Shown: piece after piece, positions 26,701 through 36,468 of the stretch
How positions within the stretch are numbered: position 1 is the first letter of the stretch
How the letters are laid out: each line of letters opens with the position of its first letter
Assembly (NCBI GenBank): GCA_966250015.1
Contig: CBINFS010000011.1
Coordinates: 47,688-111,687, forward strand
Length of the DNA: 64,000 nt
Direction: 5' to 3'
Origin: CBINFS01 sp966250015
GTDB taxonomy: Bacteria; Bacteroidota; Rhodothermia; Rhodothermales; DASSAV01
Translations under genes and position numbers: made by a program
The notes under the pieces: generated by a model
Told to the model about the DNA's origin: nothing
The model's database searches: none
Seen by the model: only the letters and a program-made list of their open reading frames with translations

Positions 26701-29700
26701 ATGGTAAGTCAGAAGGTCACCATCGACGGCAATGAGGCGGCTGCCTACGTGGCGCACAAGACGAACGAGGTCATCGCCATTTATCCCATCACGCCGGCTT
26801 CGCCGATGGGTGAGCTGGCCGACCAGTGGTCCGCCGTCGGCGTGAAGAACATCTGGGGTAGCGTTCCGGACGTGATCGAGCTGCAATCCGAGGCGGGTGC
26901 GGCGGGGAGCGCGCACGGCTCCCTCCAGGCCGGCGCGCTGACGACGACCTTCACCGCCAGCCAGGGACTCCTCCTGATGCTCCCCAACATGTACAAAATC
27001 GCGGGTGAGCTCCTCCCGACGGTCTTTCACATCTCGGCGCGTACGGTGGCAACCCAGGCGCTCTCGATCTTCGGCGACCACAGCGACGTCATGGCGGCGC
27101 GCGCCACAGGCTGGGCGATGCTCTTCTCCAACTCGGTCCAGGAGGTGATGGACTTCGCCCTCATCGCGCAGACGGCCACACTCCTCTCCCGCGTGCCGTT
27201 CCTGCACGTCTTCGACGGCTTCCGCACGTCGCACGAAGTGCAAAAGATCGAGCAGCTCTCCGACGAGGTCATCCGCGCAATGACTCCCGAGGACGCCATC
27301 CGGGATTTCCGCAACCGCGCCATGACGCCCGACCGGCCGATCCTCCGGGGCACGGCTCAGAACCCCGACACCTTCTTCCAGGCGCGTGAGGCCATCAACC
27401 CGTATTACGCCGTCGTTCCGGGCATCGTGCAGGACGTGATGGACAGGTTCGCCGGTCTCGTCGGACGGCAGTACAAGCTTTTCGGCTACACCGGCGCGCC
27501 GGATGCCGAACGGGTGATCGTGATGATGGGATCGGGGTGCGAGGCAGCGGAGGAAACGGTGGAGTACCTGGCTGCCCAAGGCGAGAAGGTGGGACTCGTC
27601 AAGGTCCGGCTCTTCCGTCCCTTCTCCGTCCGGCACTTCCTGAACGCCCTCCCCAAATCCGTCCGGGTGATCGCCGTGCTCGACCGCACCAAGGAGCCCG
27701 GATCGGCGGGCGAGCCGCTGTACCAGGACGTCCTCACCGCGCTGCACGAAGGAGACATAAACAACGGCCTGAACAACCGCAAGCCCATCAATGTGATCGG
27801 CGGGCGCTATGGCCTGTCGTCGAAAGAGTTTACACCCGCTATGGTCAAGGGAGTCTTCGACGAGATGAAACGGGAGACCCCGAAAAACCACTTCACCGTC
27901 GGGATCAAAGACGACGTCTCACACAAGAGCGTCGACTACGACCCCTCGTTCGACATCGAGCCGGACGAGGTCACGCGTGCGGTCTTCTGGGGCCTCGGGT
28001 CCGATGGAACCGTCGGCGCCAACAAAAACTCGATCAAGATCATCGGCGAGGAAACCGATTTCTTCGCCCAGGGCTATTTCGTCTACGACTCGAAAAAGGC
28101 AGGGGCCAGGACCATCTCGCACCTGCGGTTTGGCCCCAGGCCGATCCAGAGCACCTACCAGATCAGCCGCGCCAACTTCGTCGCCTGCCACCAGTTTGGC
28201 TTCCTCGAACAGTACGACATACTCGACGCCGCCGTCGAAGGCGCCACGTTCCTGCTGAACAGCCCCTACGGTCCCGACGAGGTGTGGGACAAGCTGCCGC
28301 GGTCGGTCCAGGAACAGATCGTCAACAAAAAGCTCCGGTTCTACGTGATCGACGCGTACTCAGTAGCCCGCGAGGTGGGCCTGGGGGTACGCATCAACAC
28401 GATCATGCAGACGGCGTTTTTTGCCCTGAGCGGCGTGCTCCCTCGCGAGGAGGCAATCGAGAAGATCAAAAATGCCATCAAAAAGACGTATGGCAGGCGT
28501 GGCGAGGCGGTCGTTCGGATGAACTACGAAGCCGTCGACGGAACGCTCGCGAACCTGTACGAAGTCAAAGTGCCGGGTGTCGTCACGAGCCGGATCGAGC
28601 GTCCGCCAGTCGTACCCGCCGAGGCGCCGTCGTTCGTCCGCGAAGTGCTCGCCCCGATGATTGCCGGCCGTGGGGACGATTTGCCCGTCAGCGCCTTTCC
28701 CAGCGACGGGACGTACCCGACGGGCACGACGCAGTGGGAGAAACGCAACATCGCGCAGGAGATCCCCGTGTGGGACCCGGAGATCTGCATCCAGTGCGGC
28801 AAGTGCGTCATGGTGTGCCCGCACGCGTCGATCAGGGCAAAGGTCGTCTCGGATCGTGACCTCGTCGGTAAACCCGATTCGTTCCTCGTCAGCGACGCCT
28901 CGTGGCGCGAGCTGCCGGGGATGAAGTACGTCCTCGCCGTCGCACCGGAGGATTGCACCGGCTGCAAGCTGTGCGTCGAGATCTGTCCGGCAAAATCGAA
29001 GTCCGACGTAAGCCACAAGGCCTTGAATATGGAGCCCCAGCTTCCGATCCGCGAGCGCGAACGGGTCAACTGGGACTTCTTCCTGAGCCTGCCCGACTTC
29101 CCGCGCACCGGCTCGAACGGCAACGAGCCGCTGCTCAAGTTCACGAAGGTCAAGGACGTGCAGCTGCTCCAGCCGCTCTTCGAATTTTCGAGCGCGTGCG
29201 CGGGGTGCGGCGAGACACCCTACCTCCGGCTCTTGAGCCAGCTCTTCGGCGACCGCGCCATCATGGCCAATGCTACGGGGTGCTCGAGCATCTACGGCGG
29301 AAATCTGCCGACGACGCCCTGGACCAAAAACCGCGAAGGCCGCGGCCCGACGTGGAACAACTCGCTCTTCGAAGATGCCGCCGAGTTCGGCCTCGGCATG
29401 CGACTCGCCATCGACAAGCAACGGCAATACGGCCTCGAGCTGGTGGAGCGACTCCGTGAATGGATCGGCGACGACCTCGCCGAAGCGATCATCCACGCCG
29501 ACCAGACGACGGAAACCGGCATCGAGGAACAACGGAAGCGGGTCGAGCAGCTCCGACGCAGGATTGGAGAGTATACGCTGCCCGAAGCCCGGGACCTCGA
29601 AGCCGTACTGGACTCGCTCGTCAGCAAGAGCGTCTGGATCATCGGCGGCGACGGCTGGGCGTACGACATCGGCTACGGCGGTCTCGACCACGTCCTGGCG

Positions 29701-30414
29701 ACCGGGCGAAACGTGAACCTGCTCGTGCTCGACACCGAGGTGTACTCGAATACCGGCGGGCAGGCGTCGAAAGCGACAGGCCTGGGTGCCTCCGCCAAGT
29801 TCGCCGCAGGCGGCAAACCGACACCGAAGAAGGATCTTGCCCGTATGGCGATGTCGTACGGGTACGTCTACGTCGCGCAGGTGGCGTTAGGAGCCAACGA
29901 CAACCAGGCCATCAAGGCCTTCCTGGAAGCCGAGTCGTACGACGGACCGTCAATCATCATTGCTTACTGCCAGTGCATCGCCCACGGTATCGACATGGCG
30001 AAAGGTATGCACCAGCAGGAGCTTGCAGTCGATTCGGGATACTGGCCGCTCTTCCGCTTCGATCCGCGACGCAAGGCCGAAAATAAACCACCCCTCCAGC
30101 TCGATTCGCGTCCACCCAAAATCCCCCTCGAGGACTATATTTACAACGAGAACCGGTACCGCCTGGTCCGTGCCACGAATCCGGAGGTTGCCGCCCAATT
30201 CTTGAAGAAAGCGCAGGAAGCGGTCAACGAAAAGTGGCGTGCGTACGAACGGATGGCGTCGGCAGGCGGGGATGGGGCTGCCGGACCGGCTCCGGCTCCC
30301 CCGAAGAGCCCGAAGGAGATGCTGCCCGGCAAGCTCCCTCCGGCGAAGGTCCCGGGAGTACCCGTCCGGCCGGCAGGTCCGCCGAAAAACGGCAACCGGC
30401 CCCCGCAAAAATAG
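26701..30414 (+). CDS. nifJ: pyruvate:ferredoxin (flavodoxin) oxidoreductase
   Basis: A 1237-aa single-chain enzyme that oxidises pyruvate to acetyl-CoA and CO2 and reduces ferredoxin or flavodoxin. Domains in order: the first begins AYVAHKTNEVIAIYPITPASPMG; a middle gamma domain (about 430-600); a two-cluster ferredoxin domain with CIQCGKC..C (Cys696, 699, 702, 706) and CTGCKLC..C (Cys752, 755, 758, 762); then the thiamine-diphosphate domain with CAGCGETPYLRL and GGDGWAYDIGYGG, plus DTEVYSNTGGQASKAT. ATG 26701 follows AAGGAGG by 9 nt. A Pro/Lys/Gly-rich extension of about 50 residues after the normal end is unusual. Probably co-transcribed with the next gene. Indicates fermentative or microaerobic capacity. 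Confidence 0.95.
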   Translation: MVSQKVTIDGNEAAAYVAHKTNEVIAIYPITPASPMGELADQWSAVGVKNIWGSVPDVIELQSEAGAAGSAHGSLQAGALTTTFTASQGLLLMLPNMYKIAGELLPTVFHISARTVATQALSIFGDHSDVMAARATGWAMLFSNSVQEVMDFALIAQTATLLSRVPFLHVFDGFRTSHEVQKIEQLSDEVIRAMTPEDAIRDFRNRAMTPDRPILRGTAQNPDTFFQAREAINPYYAVVPGIVQDVMDRFAGLVGRQYKLFGYTGAPDAERVIVMMGSGCEAAEETVEYLAAQGEKVGLVKVRLFRPFSVRHFLNALPKSVRVIAVLDRTKEPGSAGEPLYQDVLTALHEGDINNGLNNRKPINVIGGRYGLSSKEFTPAMVKGVFDEMKRETPKNHFTVGIKDDVSHKSVDYDPSFDIEPDEVTRAVFWGLGSDGTVGANKNSIKIIGEETDFFAQGYFVYDSKKAGARTISHLRFGPRPIQSTYQISRANFVACHQFGFLEQYDILDAAVEGATFLLNSPYGPDEVWDKLPRSVQEQIVNKKLRFYVIDAYSVAREVGLGVRINTIMQTAFFALSGVLPREEAIEKIKNAIKKTYGRRGEAVVRMNYEAVDGTLANLYEVKVPGVVTSRIERPPVVPAEAPSFVREVLAPMIAGRGDDLPVSAFPSDGTYPTGTTQWEKRNIAQEIPVWDPEICIQCGKCVMVCPHASIRAKVVSDRDLVGKPDSFLVSDASWRELPGMKYVLAVAPEDCTGCKLCVEICPAKSKSDVSHKALNMEPQLPIRERERVNWDFFLSLPDFPRTGSNGNEPLLKFTKVKDVQLLQPLFEFSSACAGCGETPYLRLLSQLFGDRAIMANATGCSSIYGGNLPTTPWTKNREGRGPTWNNSLFEDAAEFGLGMRLAIDKQRQYGLELVERLREWIGDDLAEAIIHADQTTETGIEEQRKRVEQLRRRIGEYTLPEARDLEAVLDSLVSKSVWIIGGDGWAYDIGYGGLDHVLATGRNVNLLVLDTEVYSNTGGQASKATGLGASAKFAAGGKPTPKKDLARMAMSYGYVYVAQVALGANDNQAIKAFLEAESYDGPSIIIAYCQCIAHGIDMAKGMHQQELAVDSGYWPLFRFDPRRKAENKPPLQLDSRPPKIPLEDYIYNENRYRLVRATNPEVAAQFLKKAQEAVNEKWRAYERMASAGGDGAAGPAPAPPKSPKEMLPGKLPPAKVPGVPVRPAGPPKNGNRPPQK

Positions 30415-30448
30415 AAGAATGTCTCTGTAGTCTAATCGAGAAACCCGT

Positions 30449-31483
30449 ATGGATCTTAGCACAACCTACCTCGGCATGAAGCTGAAGAACCCGCTCGTGC
30501 CGTCGGCCTCTCCCCTCTCACACGAACTGGACAACATCCGGCGGATGGAGGACGCGGGAGCCGCTGCCATCGTGATGCACTCGCTCTTCGAAGAGCAGCT
30601 CACACACGAGAGTCGGCAGCTCGACCATTACCTCAGCTCATACACCGACAGCTTCGCCGAGGCCTTGAGCTGGTTCCCCGAGATGGAGGACTACAACGTA
30701 GGCCCCGAGGGATACCTCAATCGCATACGCGAAGCCAAGGAGGCGGTCGACATCCCGATCATCGGCAGCCTGAACGGCGTATCGAGCGGTGGGTGGATCG
30801 AATACGCCCGGAACATCCAGGAAGCCGGCGCCGACGCCCTCGAGCTGAACATCTACTACATCCCGACCGACCCCCGCATGACCGGCGCCGACGTCGAGAA
30901 GATGTACGTGGACGTCGTCCGGGACGTCAGAAACAGCATCTCGATCCCCCTTGCGGTCAAGCTGAGTCCCTACTTCAGCGCGATGGCAAACGTGGCGCAG
31001 CAGCTTGCAGATGCCGGCGCCGACGGCCTCGTACTCTTCAACCGGTTCTACCAGCCCGACATCGACCTGGACGAGCTGAAGGTCGTGCCCAACCTGGTGC
31101 TCAGCAGCGCGCACGAAATGCGGCTGCCTCTCCGCTGGGTGGCTCTGCTCTACGGTCGGGTCAAGGTGGACTACGCCATCACGAGCGGCGTGCACAACTA
31201 TACCGACGTGCTCAAGGGTGTGATGGCCGGCGCCAACGTCGTGATGATGGCGTCGCTCCTCCTGCAATACGGCATCGACCAGATCGCCACGCTCGAGCAC
31301 GAGGTCAAGAACTGGCTCGAGGAGCACGAGTACGAGTCGCTGGCACAGGCCCGCGGCAGCATGAGCCAGCAGCACGTCAACGAACCCGCCGCCTTTGAGC
31401 GCGCGAACTACATGAAGGTCCTCCAGTCCTGGCGCCCCGACCCTGCCGGGCAAAAGACCTTCACCACGGGCAACGGCTACTGA
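30449..31483 (+). CDS. dihydroorotate dehydrogenase-like flavoprotein
   Basis: A 344-aa TIM-barrel flavoprotein of the PyrD/DHOD superfamily, 34 nt after nifJ. It starts MDLSTTYLGMKLKNPLVPSA as class 1 enzymes do; NIYYIPTD and VKLSPYFS are the strands bearing FMN-contacting residues, and ITSGVHNYTDVLKGVMAGA is the phosphate-binding end of the barrel. Genuine PyrD catalytic Cys/Ser loop residues are not evident, and this DHOD-like group is regularly found next to nifJ, so a redox role linked to pyruvate oxidation is more likely than pyrimidine synthesis. The terminator at 31508 closes the pair. Confidence 0.85.
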   Translation: MDLSTTYLGMKLKNPLVPSASPLSHELDNIRRMEDAGAAAIVMHSLFEEQLTHESRQLDHYLSSYTDSFAEALSWFPEMEDYNVGPEGYLNRIREAKEAVDIPIIGSLNGVSSGGWIEYARNIQEAGADALELNIYYIPTDPRMTGADVEKMYVDVVRDVRNSISIPLAVKLSPYFSAMANVAQQLADAGADGLVLFNRFYQPDIDLDELKVVPNLVLSSAHEMRLPLRWVALLYGRVKVDYAITSGVHNYTDVLKGVMAGANVVMMASLLLQYGIDQIATLEHEVKNWLEEHEYESLAQARGSMSQQHVNEPAAFERANYMKVLQSWRPDPAGQKTFTTGNGY

Positions 31484-31507
31484 TAGATCCCGATTCACGT
31501 TCACCCG

Positions 31508-31541
31508 GCCCTCCGCGCCATCCGGCGTGGAGGGCTTTTTT
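31508..31541 (+). terminator. intrinsic terminator after nifJ operon
   Basis: Arms GCCCTCCGCGCC (31508-31519) and GGCGTGGAGGGC (31524-31535), pairing with one G-U, a 4-nt loop, then TTTTTT. It lies 24 nt after the dihydroorotate-dehydrogenase-like stop. Confidence 0.9.
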
Positions 31542-31631
31542 CTTCGGCAACTGGACCTTTATACCCACATGTGACCTCGCCCTGGAGTACATTTCTCATG
31601 TACAGTCTTTCAACACGCCCACCCCACCCAA

Positions 31632-32051
31632 ATGAACAGGCCGTCACTCAAACGATCCTTCTTCCAGCGCCTTCTGGGCAAACCCGCCACGACGCTACCG
31701 CTCGACTCTGGTTGCTGGACGGACGATACTAAAAGAATCGTGGTCGACCTCGACCGCGCCCCCGAGCTGTCACAACCCTACGGAGCCCTCCGCATCGAAG
31801 CCAGCACGCTGCCCAGGCGGATCCTGGTCGTCCGAGACGCCGAAGGAAACTACAGGGCCTACTGCAACCACTGCAATCACGGCGGCCGACATCTCGACCC
31901 GGTGCCCGGGACCGAGTACTTGCAATGCTGTAGCGTGGGGAAATCGACTTACACGGTCGAAGGTGAAGTAGTATCAGGACCCGCCGCTCTGCCGCTGACG
32001 GTCTACCCCACGCACGTCGAAGGCCACCTTCTGTACGTCGACATTGCGTAA
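31632..32051 (+). CDS. Rieske-like protein with altered cluster motif
   Basis: A 139-aa protein with a Rieske-type fold pattern: CNHCNHGGRHLDPVPG (78-93) followed by QCCSVGKSTY (98-107) and a C-terminal strand region (GPAALPLTVYPTHVEGHLL). Canonical Rieske sites are C-x-H and C-x2-H; the first box is present (Cys78, His80, with extra Cys81, His83 and His87) but the second box has Cys99-Cys100-Ser-Val, with no His. It may still bind a metal or iron-sulfur cluster using the added Cys/His, or may be degenerate. No signal peptide. Stands alone, convergent with menD. A small inverted repeat (GTACAT/ATGTAC) at 31587-31603 lies upstream. Confidence 0.65.
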   Translation: MNRPSLKRSFFQRLLGKPATTLPLDSGCWTDDTKRIVVDLDRAPELSQPYGALRIEASTLPRRILVVRDAEGNYRAYCNHCNHGGRHLDPVPGTEYLQCCSVGKSTYTVEGEVVSGPAALPLTVYPTHVEGHLLYVDIA

Positions 32052-32071
32052 GCGCTTTAATAGGTAAACGG

Positions 32072-33814
32072 TCACCGCACTAGCGCGTCAAGCTGGCAGT
32101 GGAGCCGGTAGTTTGCGGCACGATCGGTGGTGACTTCGATCAGGACGGGACGGTCGCCGCTGCTTGCCGCATGGTAAGCCTCGATAAAAGCCTCCGGTGT
32201 GTCGGGGTGGTGGTACTCGAGACCGAACATCCGGGCGGCTGCTTCGAAGGTGTACCCGTGGGGCGTGCCGAAGAGCGGCTCGAACACATCGTCCTGACCG
32301 GCCTGGGGAAGAAAAGAAAAGATGCCGCCTCCGTCGTTATTGACGACGACCACGACTACGGGGACGGGCAGCTTGCGCAGCAGGGCGAGCGAGTTCAGGT
32401 CGTGGAGCAAGGCCAGGTCGCCGAGCACCAGCGTCACCGGCTTTTTCAGACCTAAAGCGAAACCGGCGGCGGTCGCCGCCGTGCCGTCGATGCCGCTCGC
32501 ACCCCGGTTAGCGGCCACCCGTACCTCCGGTCCTACGGCCGTTCCAAATCGGTCCATGTCCCGGACGGGCATGCTGCTCCCCAGAAAGAGCCCGTGCCCC
32601 TCGGGGATCAATCCTGAGATCAGCCGGGCCACCAGCGGCTCGGAAAGCTCACTTGCCTCCTCAAAGTAACGATTGAGCGTTTCACCGGCCTTTTTCGACG
32701 CGGCTACCCACGACGAGGTCCATTCAGTCGCCCGCCCAATCCGTTCGGGTAAATAGTCGGTAAGCGCCTCGCAAAGCGCCGCCACGGAGGCTTCGACGTG
32801 CCACGTGACCCGGTGGTCCGGATCGAAACGGGCGGGGGAATTGCGGACGACGATCAGATGACGGGGACGGCTCTGCGTGACGAACTGCTGCAGCCGTTTC
32901 GAGGCGCCCCGGCTCCCGAAATAAACCACCACCTCGGGCCGGTGCGCCTGTGCGAAGTCTTTAGACAACAGGACCTGGTCGTAGTACGGTACGGCGCCCG
33001 GATAATCGCCGGCTCCGAGCCTGACCTGCGACCCGACGTCGGGCAAAAACGGCACGCCCAGCCGTGTGGCCAGCTCCGCAACGGCCCTGCCTTCCGCAAC
33101 CGTCGGCAGCCTGCCTGCGATCAGCAACGTCCGCTCGCTCTCGGTCAGCAGTCCGGTGAGGCGTCGTAAATCTTGAGGTTCAGGCAGCACGTTCGAGACG
33201 GAGTAGGTCGTATAAGGCGTCTCTCCCGATCCCCAGGCTTCGAGGCTGGATGGCAATGCGAGTTCGGCCGATGGGACGAGGGGTTCGCGGAACATACAGT
33301 TGAGATGGACCGGCCCGGCCGGCGCACGAAGGGAACGGTAAACCGCCTGGTCCACCGTCGTCAAAACGAAGGCCGGATCGATGGCCGGGTCTGGTACGGG
33401 CAGGTCGAGCTGCCACCGCACGTAGTCCCCGAAGATCTTGGCCTGGTCGATCGTCTGGTTTGCGCCGGTTTCGCGCAGCTCGGGAGGGCGGTCTGCCGTC
33501 AGCAGAATGAGGGGCACACCGTCGGTGGCGGCTTCGACGACGGCAGGCAGGCCGTTGGCCACCGCCGTGCCGGAGGTCGTGATCCAAACGGCGGGCTTTC
33601 CCGTAGCTCTCCCGTAGCCGAGCGCTGCGAAGGCCGTGCCTCGCTCGTCGAAGTGCACGTGATACCGGGCGCGCCTGTTTCGCGCCACGGCCAGCGCCAG
33701 CGGCGTGCTGCGCGAGCCGGGCGCGAGAAAAAAATGGCCGGCTCCCGACCGCAGCAGCTCTTCCACGATCAGCTTAGCCCAGAGATACTGCACGTTCGGT
33801 GCGTCGATGGCCAT
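32072..33814 (-). CDS. menD: SEPHCHC synthase MenD (menaquinone synthesis)
   Basis: A 580-aa thiamine-diphosphate enzyme adding the succinyl semialdehyde unit of 2-oxoglutarate to isochorismate. The start shows LAPGSRSTPLALAVARN and HFDERGTAFAALGYGRATG with the catalytic-site Glu; TTSGTAVANGLPAVVEA follows. LGDLALLHDLNSLAL with VVNNDGGGIFSFLPQ is the diphosphate/Mg2+ site (GDL...NNDGGG). Length is normal. It lies 42 nt after the UvrD gene on the same strand. No other men gene is in the window. Menaquinone would feed the respiratory chain ending in the haem-copper oxidase. Confidence 0.93.
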   Translation of the reverse strand: MAIDAPNVQYLWAKLIVEELLRSGAGHFFLAPGSRSTPLALAVARNRRARYHVHFDERGTAFAALGYGRATGKPAVWITTSGTAVANGLPAVVEAATDGVPLILLTADRPPELRETGANQTIDQAKIFGDYVRWQLDLPVPDPAIDPAFVLTTVDQAVYRSLRAPAGPVHLNCMFREPLVPSAELALPSSLEAWGSGETPYTTYSVSNVLPEPQDLRRLTGLLTESERTLLIAGRLPTVAEGRAVAELATRLGVPFLPDVGSQVRLGAGDYPGAVPYYDQVLLSKDFAQAHRPEVVVYFGSRGASKRLQQFVTQSRPRHLIVVRNSPARFDPDHRVTWHVEASVAALCEALTDYLPERIGRATEWTSSWVAASKKAGETLNRYFEEASELSEPLVARLISGLIPEGHGLFLGSSMPVRDMDRFGTAVGPEVRVAANRGASGIDGTAATAAGFALGLKKPVTLVLGDLALLHDLNSLALLRKLPVPVVVVVVNNDGGGIFSFLPQAGQDDVFEPLFGTPHGYTFEAAARMFGLEYHHPDTPEAFIEAYHAASSGDRPVLIEVTTDRAANYRLHCQLDALVR

Positions 33815-33856
33815 CTATACCTTGAGTAGATTCGAAAATCCAGGCCGTAAGGTGTT

Positions 33857-36190
33857 CTACGCGATGCGTTTCAGACGGGCAAACTTGAGTGCGAGTTTTT
33901 TCTGCCCGACCGTCGGGAAAAACACGACCGCCTTTGCCTGATCCCCCGTGCCCTCCATGGAGAGCACCTTCCCCTCGCCGAACAGGTGGTGCTCGACGCG
34001 TGCCCCCGGTACGATTTCGGCCTCGCCTTCGTCGTACATCACGACGCGCTGACCATTTCGCTCCGGTCTTCGCGCGGGTCCCGACGCCGGAGCGCCCATC
34101 CGAAGGCTCTTCCTGTAGTAGTGAGGGTCGATCTCCTCGTACGAATACCCACCCTCGTCCGAAAGCGTGAATCGGCTCCTGTTCCCGGAGAAGGCCACGC
34201 CTGCTTCGGTCCGAATGACGTCTCCTTCGACTTCGTCGAGAAAGCGGCTCCTTACGCACGCCTGCTGATCCCCGTACCGGAAGCGGCTGCGGGCGTACGA
34301 GAGGTACAGCCGCTCCTCCGCCCGTGTGACGCCCACGTAGAACAACCGGCGCTCCTCTTCGAGCTGCTTCCGGTCCTGAGCCGCCTGTGCAAGTGGGAAA
34401 AGCCCCTCCTCGAGGCCCGTGATGAACACGACGGGGAACTCGAGGCCTTTCGAGGCATGGAGGGTCATCAGCGTCACTTTGTTCTCGTCGCCGTCCTCCT
34501 GGTCGGCGTCCGTAAGGAGCGATACCTCCTGGAGGAACCCACTCAGCGTCGCGTTTTCGTTGGCCTCGGTGTACTCCGCGATGGCGCTGATGAGCTCCTG
34601 GACGTTCTCCCAGCGGACGAGGCTCTCCTGCGTGTTTTCCTGCCTGAACTCGCGCAGGATTCCGGTTTCCTCGATGAGGTCCCGCGCCACCACGTCCGGC
34701 GGGCTCTTAACCGCCGCCTGGCTGTTGACGTAGGTCGCAATCAGCGCGTGGAATTTTTCGACCGCCGCCTGCGCTCGTGGCGTGAGCCCGACGTCCTCGA
34801 TGCGCTCGATGGCCTGCCACATCGATAGGCCGTGCCGGCGGGCGTAGTCCTCGATCTGGTCCTGCGTTTTGTCGCCGATGCCACGGGTCGGGTAGTTGAT
34901 TACACGCCGGAGGCTCGCCGTGTCGTTCGGGTTCACGATCAGGCGCAGGTACGCGAGGACGTCCTTGATCTCGCGCCGCTGGTAGAACGACGTGCCGCCG
35001 ATGATTCGATACGGGATGCCGCCTCGCCGCAGGGCGTCTTCGAGCGAGCGGCTCTGTGCGTTGGTCCGGTAGAGCACCGCGTAGTCTCGGAAGGGGTGCC
35101 CGAGGCGCACCTGAAGGTCCCGTATCGTCCGTTCGACTTTTTGCGCCTCGTCTTTTTCCGAGATCGCCTCCATCAGCGTCACGTAGTCGCCTTCCCGGTT
35201 TTCAGTCCACAGCGACTTTTCTAGCTGGTCCTTGTTGTGTTTGATGATCGATCCCGCCAGCTTCAGGATACGCTGGGTGGAGCGGTAATTGCGCTCGAGT
35301 CGGACCGTCGTGGCGTTCGGGTAATCCCGCTGGAACGAGAGGATGTTGCCGATGTCGGCGCCGCGGAAGGCGTAGATGCTCTGCGCGTCGTCCCCCACGA
35401 CGCAAATGTTGCGATGTTTGGCCGCGAGCATCTTCGCGAGCACGTACTGGGCGTGGTTGGTATCCTGATACTCGTCGATGTGGACGTATTTCCACATCCG
35501 CTGGTACTTTTCGAGCACGTCAGGATGCCGCTCGAACAGCTCGATGGGGCGGACCAGCAGGTCGTCGAAGTCCAGCGCGTTCGACCGGCGGAGTGCGTTC
35601 TCGTAAGGGCCGAATAAGAGAGCGGCTTTCTCCTGGGCAGGCGTCGCCGCCACACGGGCGTACTCTTCGGGGCTGACGAGCTGGTTCTTCGCGCTCGAGA
35701 TCAGGCTCCGCATGGACTGGACGCTGAACGTCTTGCTGTCGATGTTGAACTGGTGCATCAGGTCCCGAAGGATACGCTCGGTATCGTCGGTGTCGTAGAT
35801 GCTGAAGTCCGACGTGTACCCGATGTGATCGGCCTCTCGCCTGAGCACGCGCGCAAACATCGAGTGGAACGTACCCATCCACATGCCCTTTGCCCGCTCC
35901 TCGCCGACGAGACGCAGGATGCGCTCCTTCATCTCACGCGCTGCCTTGTTGGTGAACGTGAGCGCAATGATCTCGGAGGAGCGTGCCTTTCCGTTCGCGA
36001 TCAGGTAGGCAATCCGGTGGGTCAGCGTCCGGGTTTTGCCGGAGCCCGGGCCTGCAATGATCAGAACGGGCCCGTCGGTCGCCAGAACGGCCTCCTGTTG
36101 TTCGGGGTTGAGCCCCTGGAGGATCAGCTCGGCCTCCTCCGTCTTTTTGTTCGATTCACCCCCGTCAAACGAAAGCTGATACTGGCGCAT
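33857..36190 (-). CDS. UvrD/PcrA-family DNA helicase
   Basis: A 777-aa superfamily 1 3'-5' DNA helicase used in excision repair. Q motif LNPEQQEAVLA, Walker A GPGSGKT (Ia: ALTFTNKAAREMKERI), motif II VDEYQDTN-like (HIDEYQDTNHAQY), motif III GDDAQSIYAFRGAD, motif IV ERNYRST, motif V LMTLHASKGLEFPVVF, motif VI YVGVTRAEERLYL. Near the end comes a Tudor-like C-terminal domain (PGARVEHHLFGEGKVLSMEG) as in PcrA/UvrD. Length is a little above PcrA. ATG 36190 is preferred to TTG 36199. Upstream of menD on the same strand. Confidence 0.92.
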   Translation of the reverse strand: MRQYQLSFDGGESNKKTEEAELILQGLNPEQQEAVLATDGPVLIIAGPGSGKTRTLTHRIAYLIANGKARSSEIIALTFTNKAAREMKERILRLVGEERAKGMWMGTFHSMFARVLRREADHIGYTSDFSIYDTDDTERILRDLMHQFNIDSKTFSVQSMRSLISSAKNQLVSPEEYARVAATPAQEKAALLFGPYENALRRSNALDFDDLLVRPIELFERHPDVLEKYQRMWKYVHIDEYQDTNHAQYVLAKMLAAKHRNICVVGDDAQSIYAFRGADIGNILSFQRDYPNATTVRLERNYRSTQRILKLAGSIIKHNKDQLEKSLWTENREGDYVTLMEAISEKDEAQKVERTIRDLQVRLGHPFRDYAVLYRTNAQSRSLEDALRRGGIPYRIIGGTSFYQRREIKDVLAYLRLIVNPNDTASLRRVINYPTRGIGDKTQDQIEDYARRHGLSMWQAIERIEDVGLTPRAQAAVEKFHALIATYVNSQAAVKSPPDVVARDLIEETGILREFRQENTQESLVRWENVQELISAIAEYTEANENATLSGFLQEVSLLTDADQEDGDENKVTLMTLHASKGLEFPVVFITGLEEGLFPLAQAAQDRKQLEEERRLFYVGVTRAEERLYLSYARSRFRYGDQQACVRSRFLDEVEGDVIRTEAGVAFSGNRSRFTLSDEGGYSYEEIDPHYYRKSLRMGAPASGPARRPERNGQRVVMYDEGEAEIVPGARVEHHLFGEGKVLSMEGTGDQAKAVVFFPTVGQKKLALKFARLKRIA

Positions 36191-36468
36191 GCTGGACAAA
36201 TTATTGGGTACAACCTCTACACTGAATTAAGACGAAAACCACGCCGGGTGGCACGACATGCTCTCTCACGGCAGACCGGCGGCGCCGTTCCGTGACGAGT
36301 CAAGATAAGCAACCGGCCGCTGAACTGTTTCCTTTCAACAGGCTTTCTTCCCGAGCGTGCCGCCCGGGCGAAGAATAACGCCCTTTGACTTCGATATTTC
36401 GACGGGAATTGAAACCCTGTCGGGGAATCTAAATAAAACATCGACCTCCTAAAAAATCCGAATGACGA

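Noticed and set aside
26470..27891. 473-aa frame on the minus strand
   Set aside because: Lies antisense to nifJ, whose protein has full domain matches and a strong ribosome-binding site; the frame is His/Arg-rich shadow sequence with no motifs.
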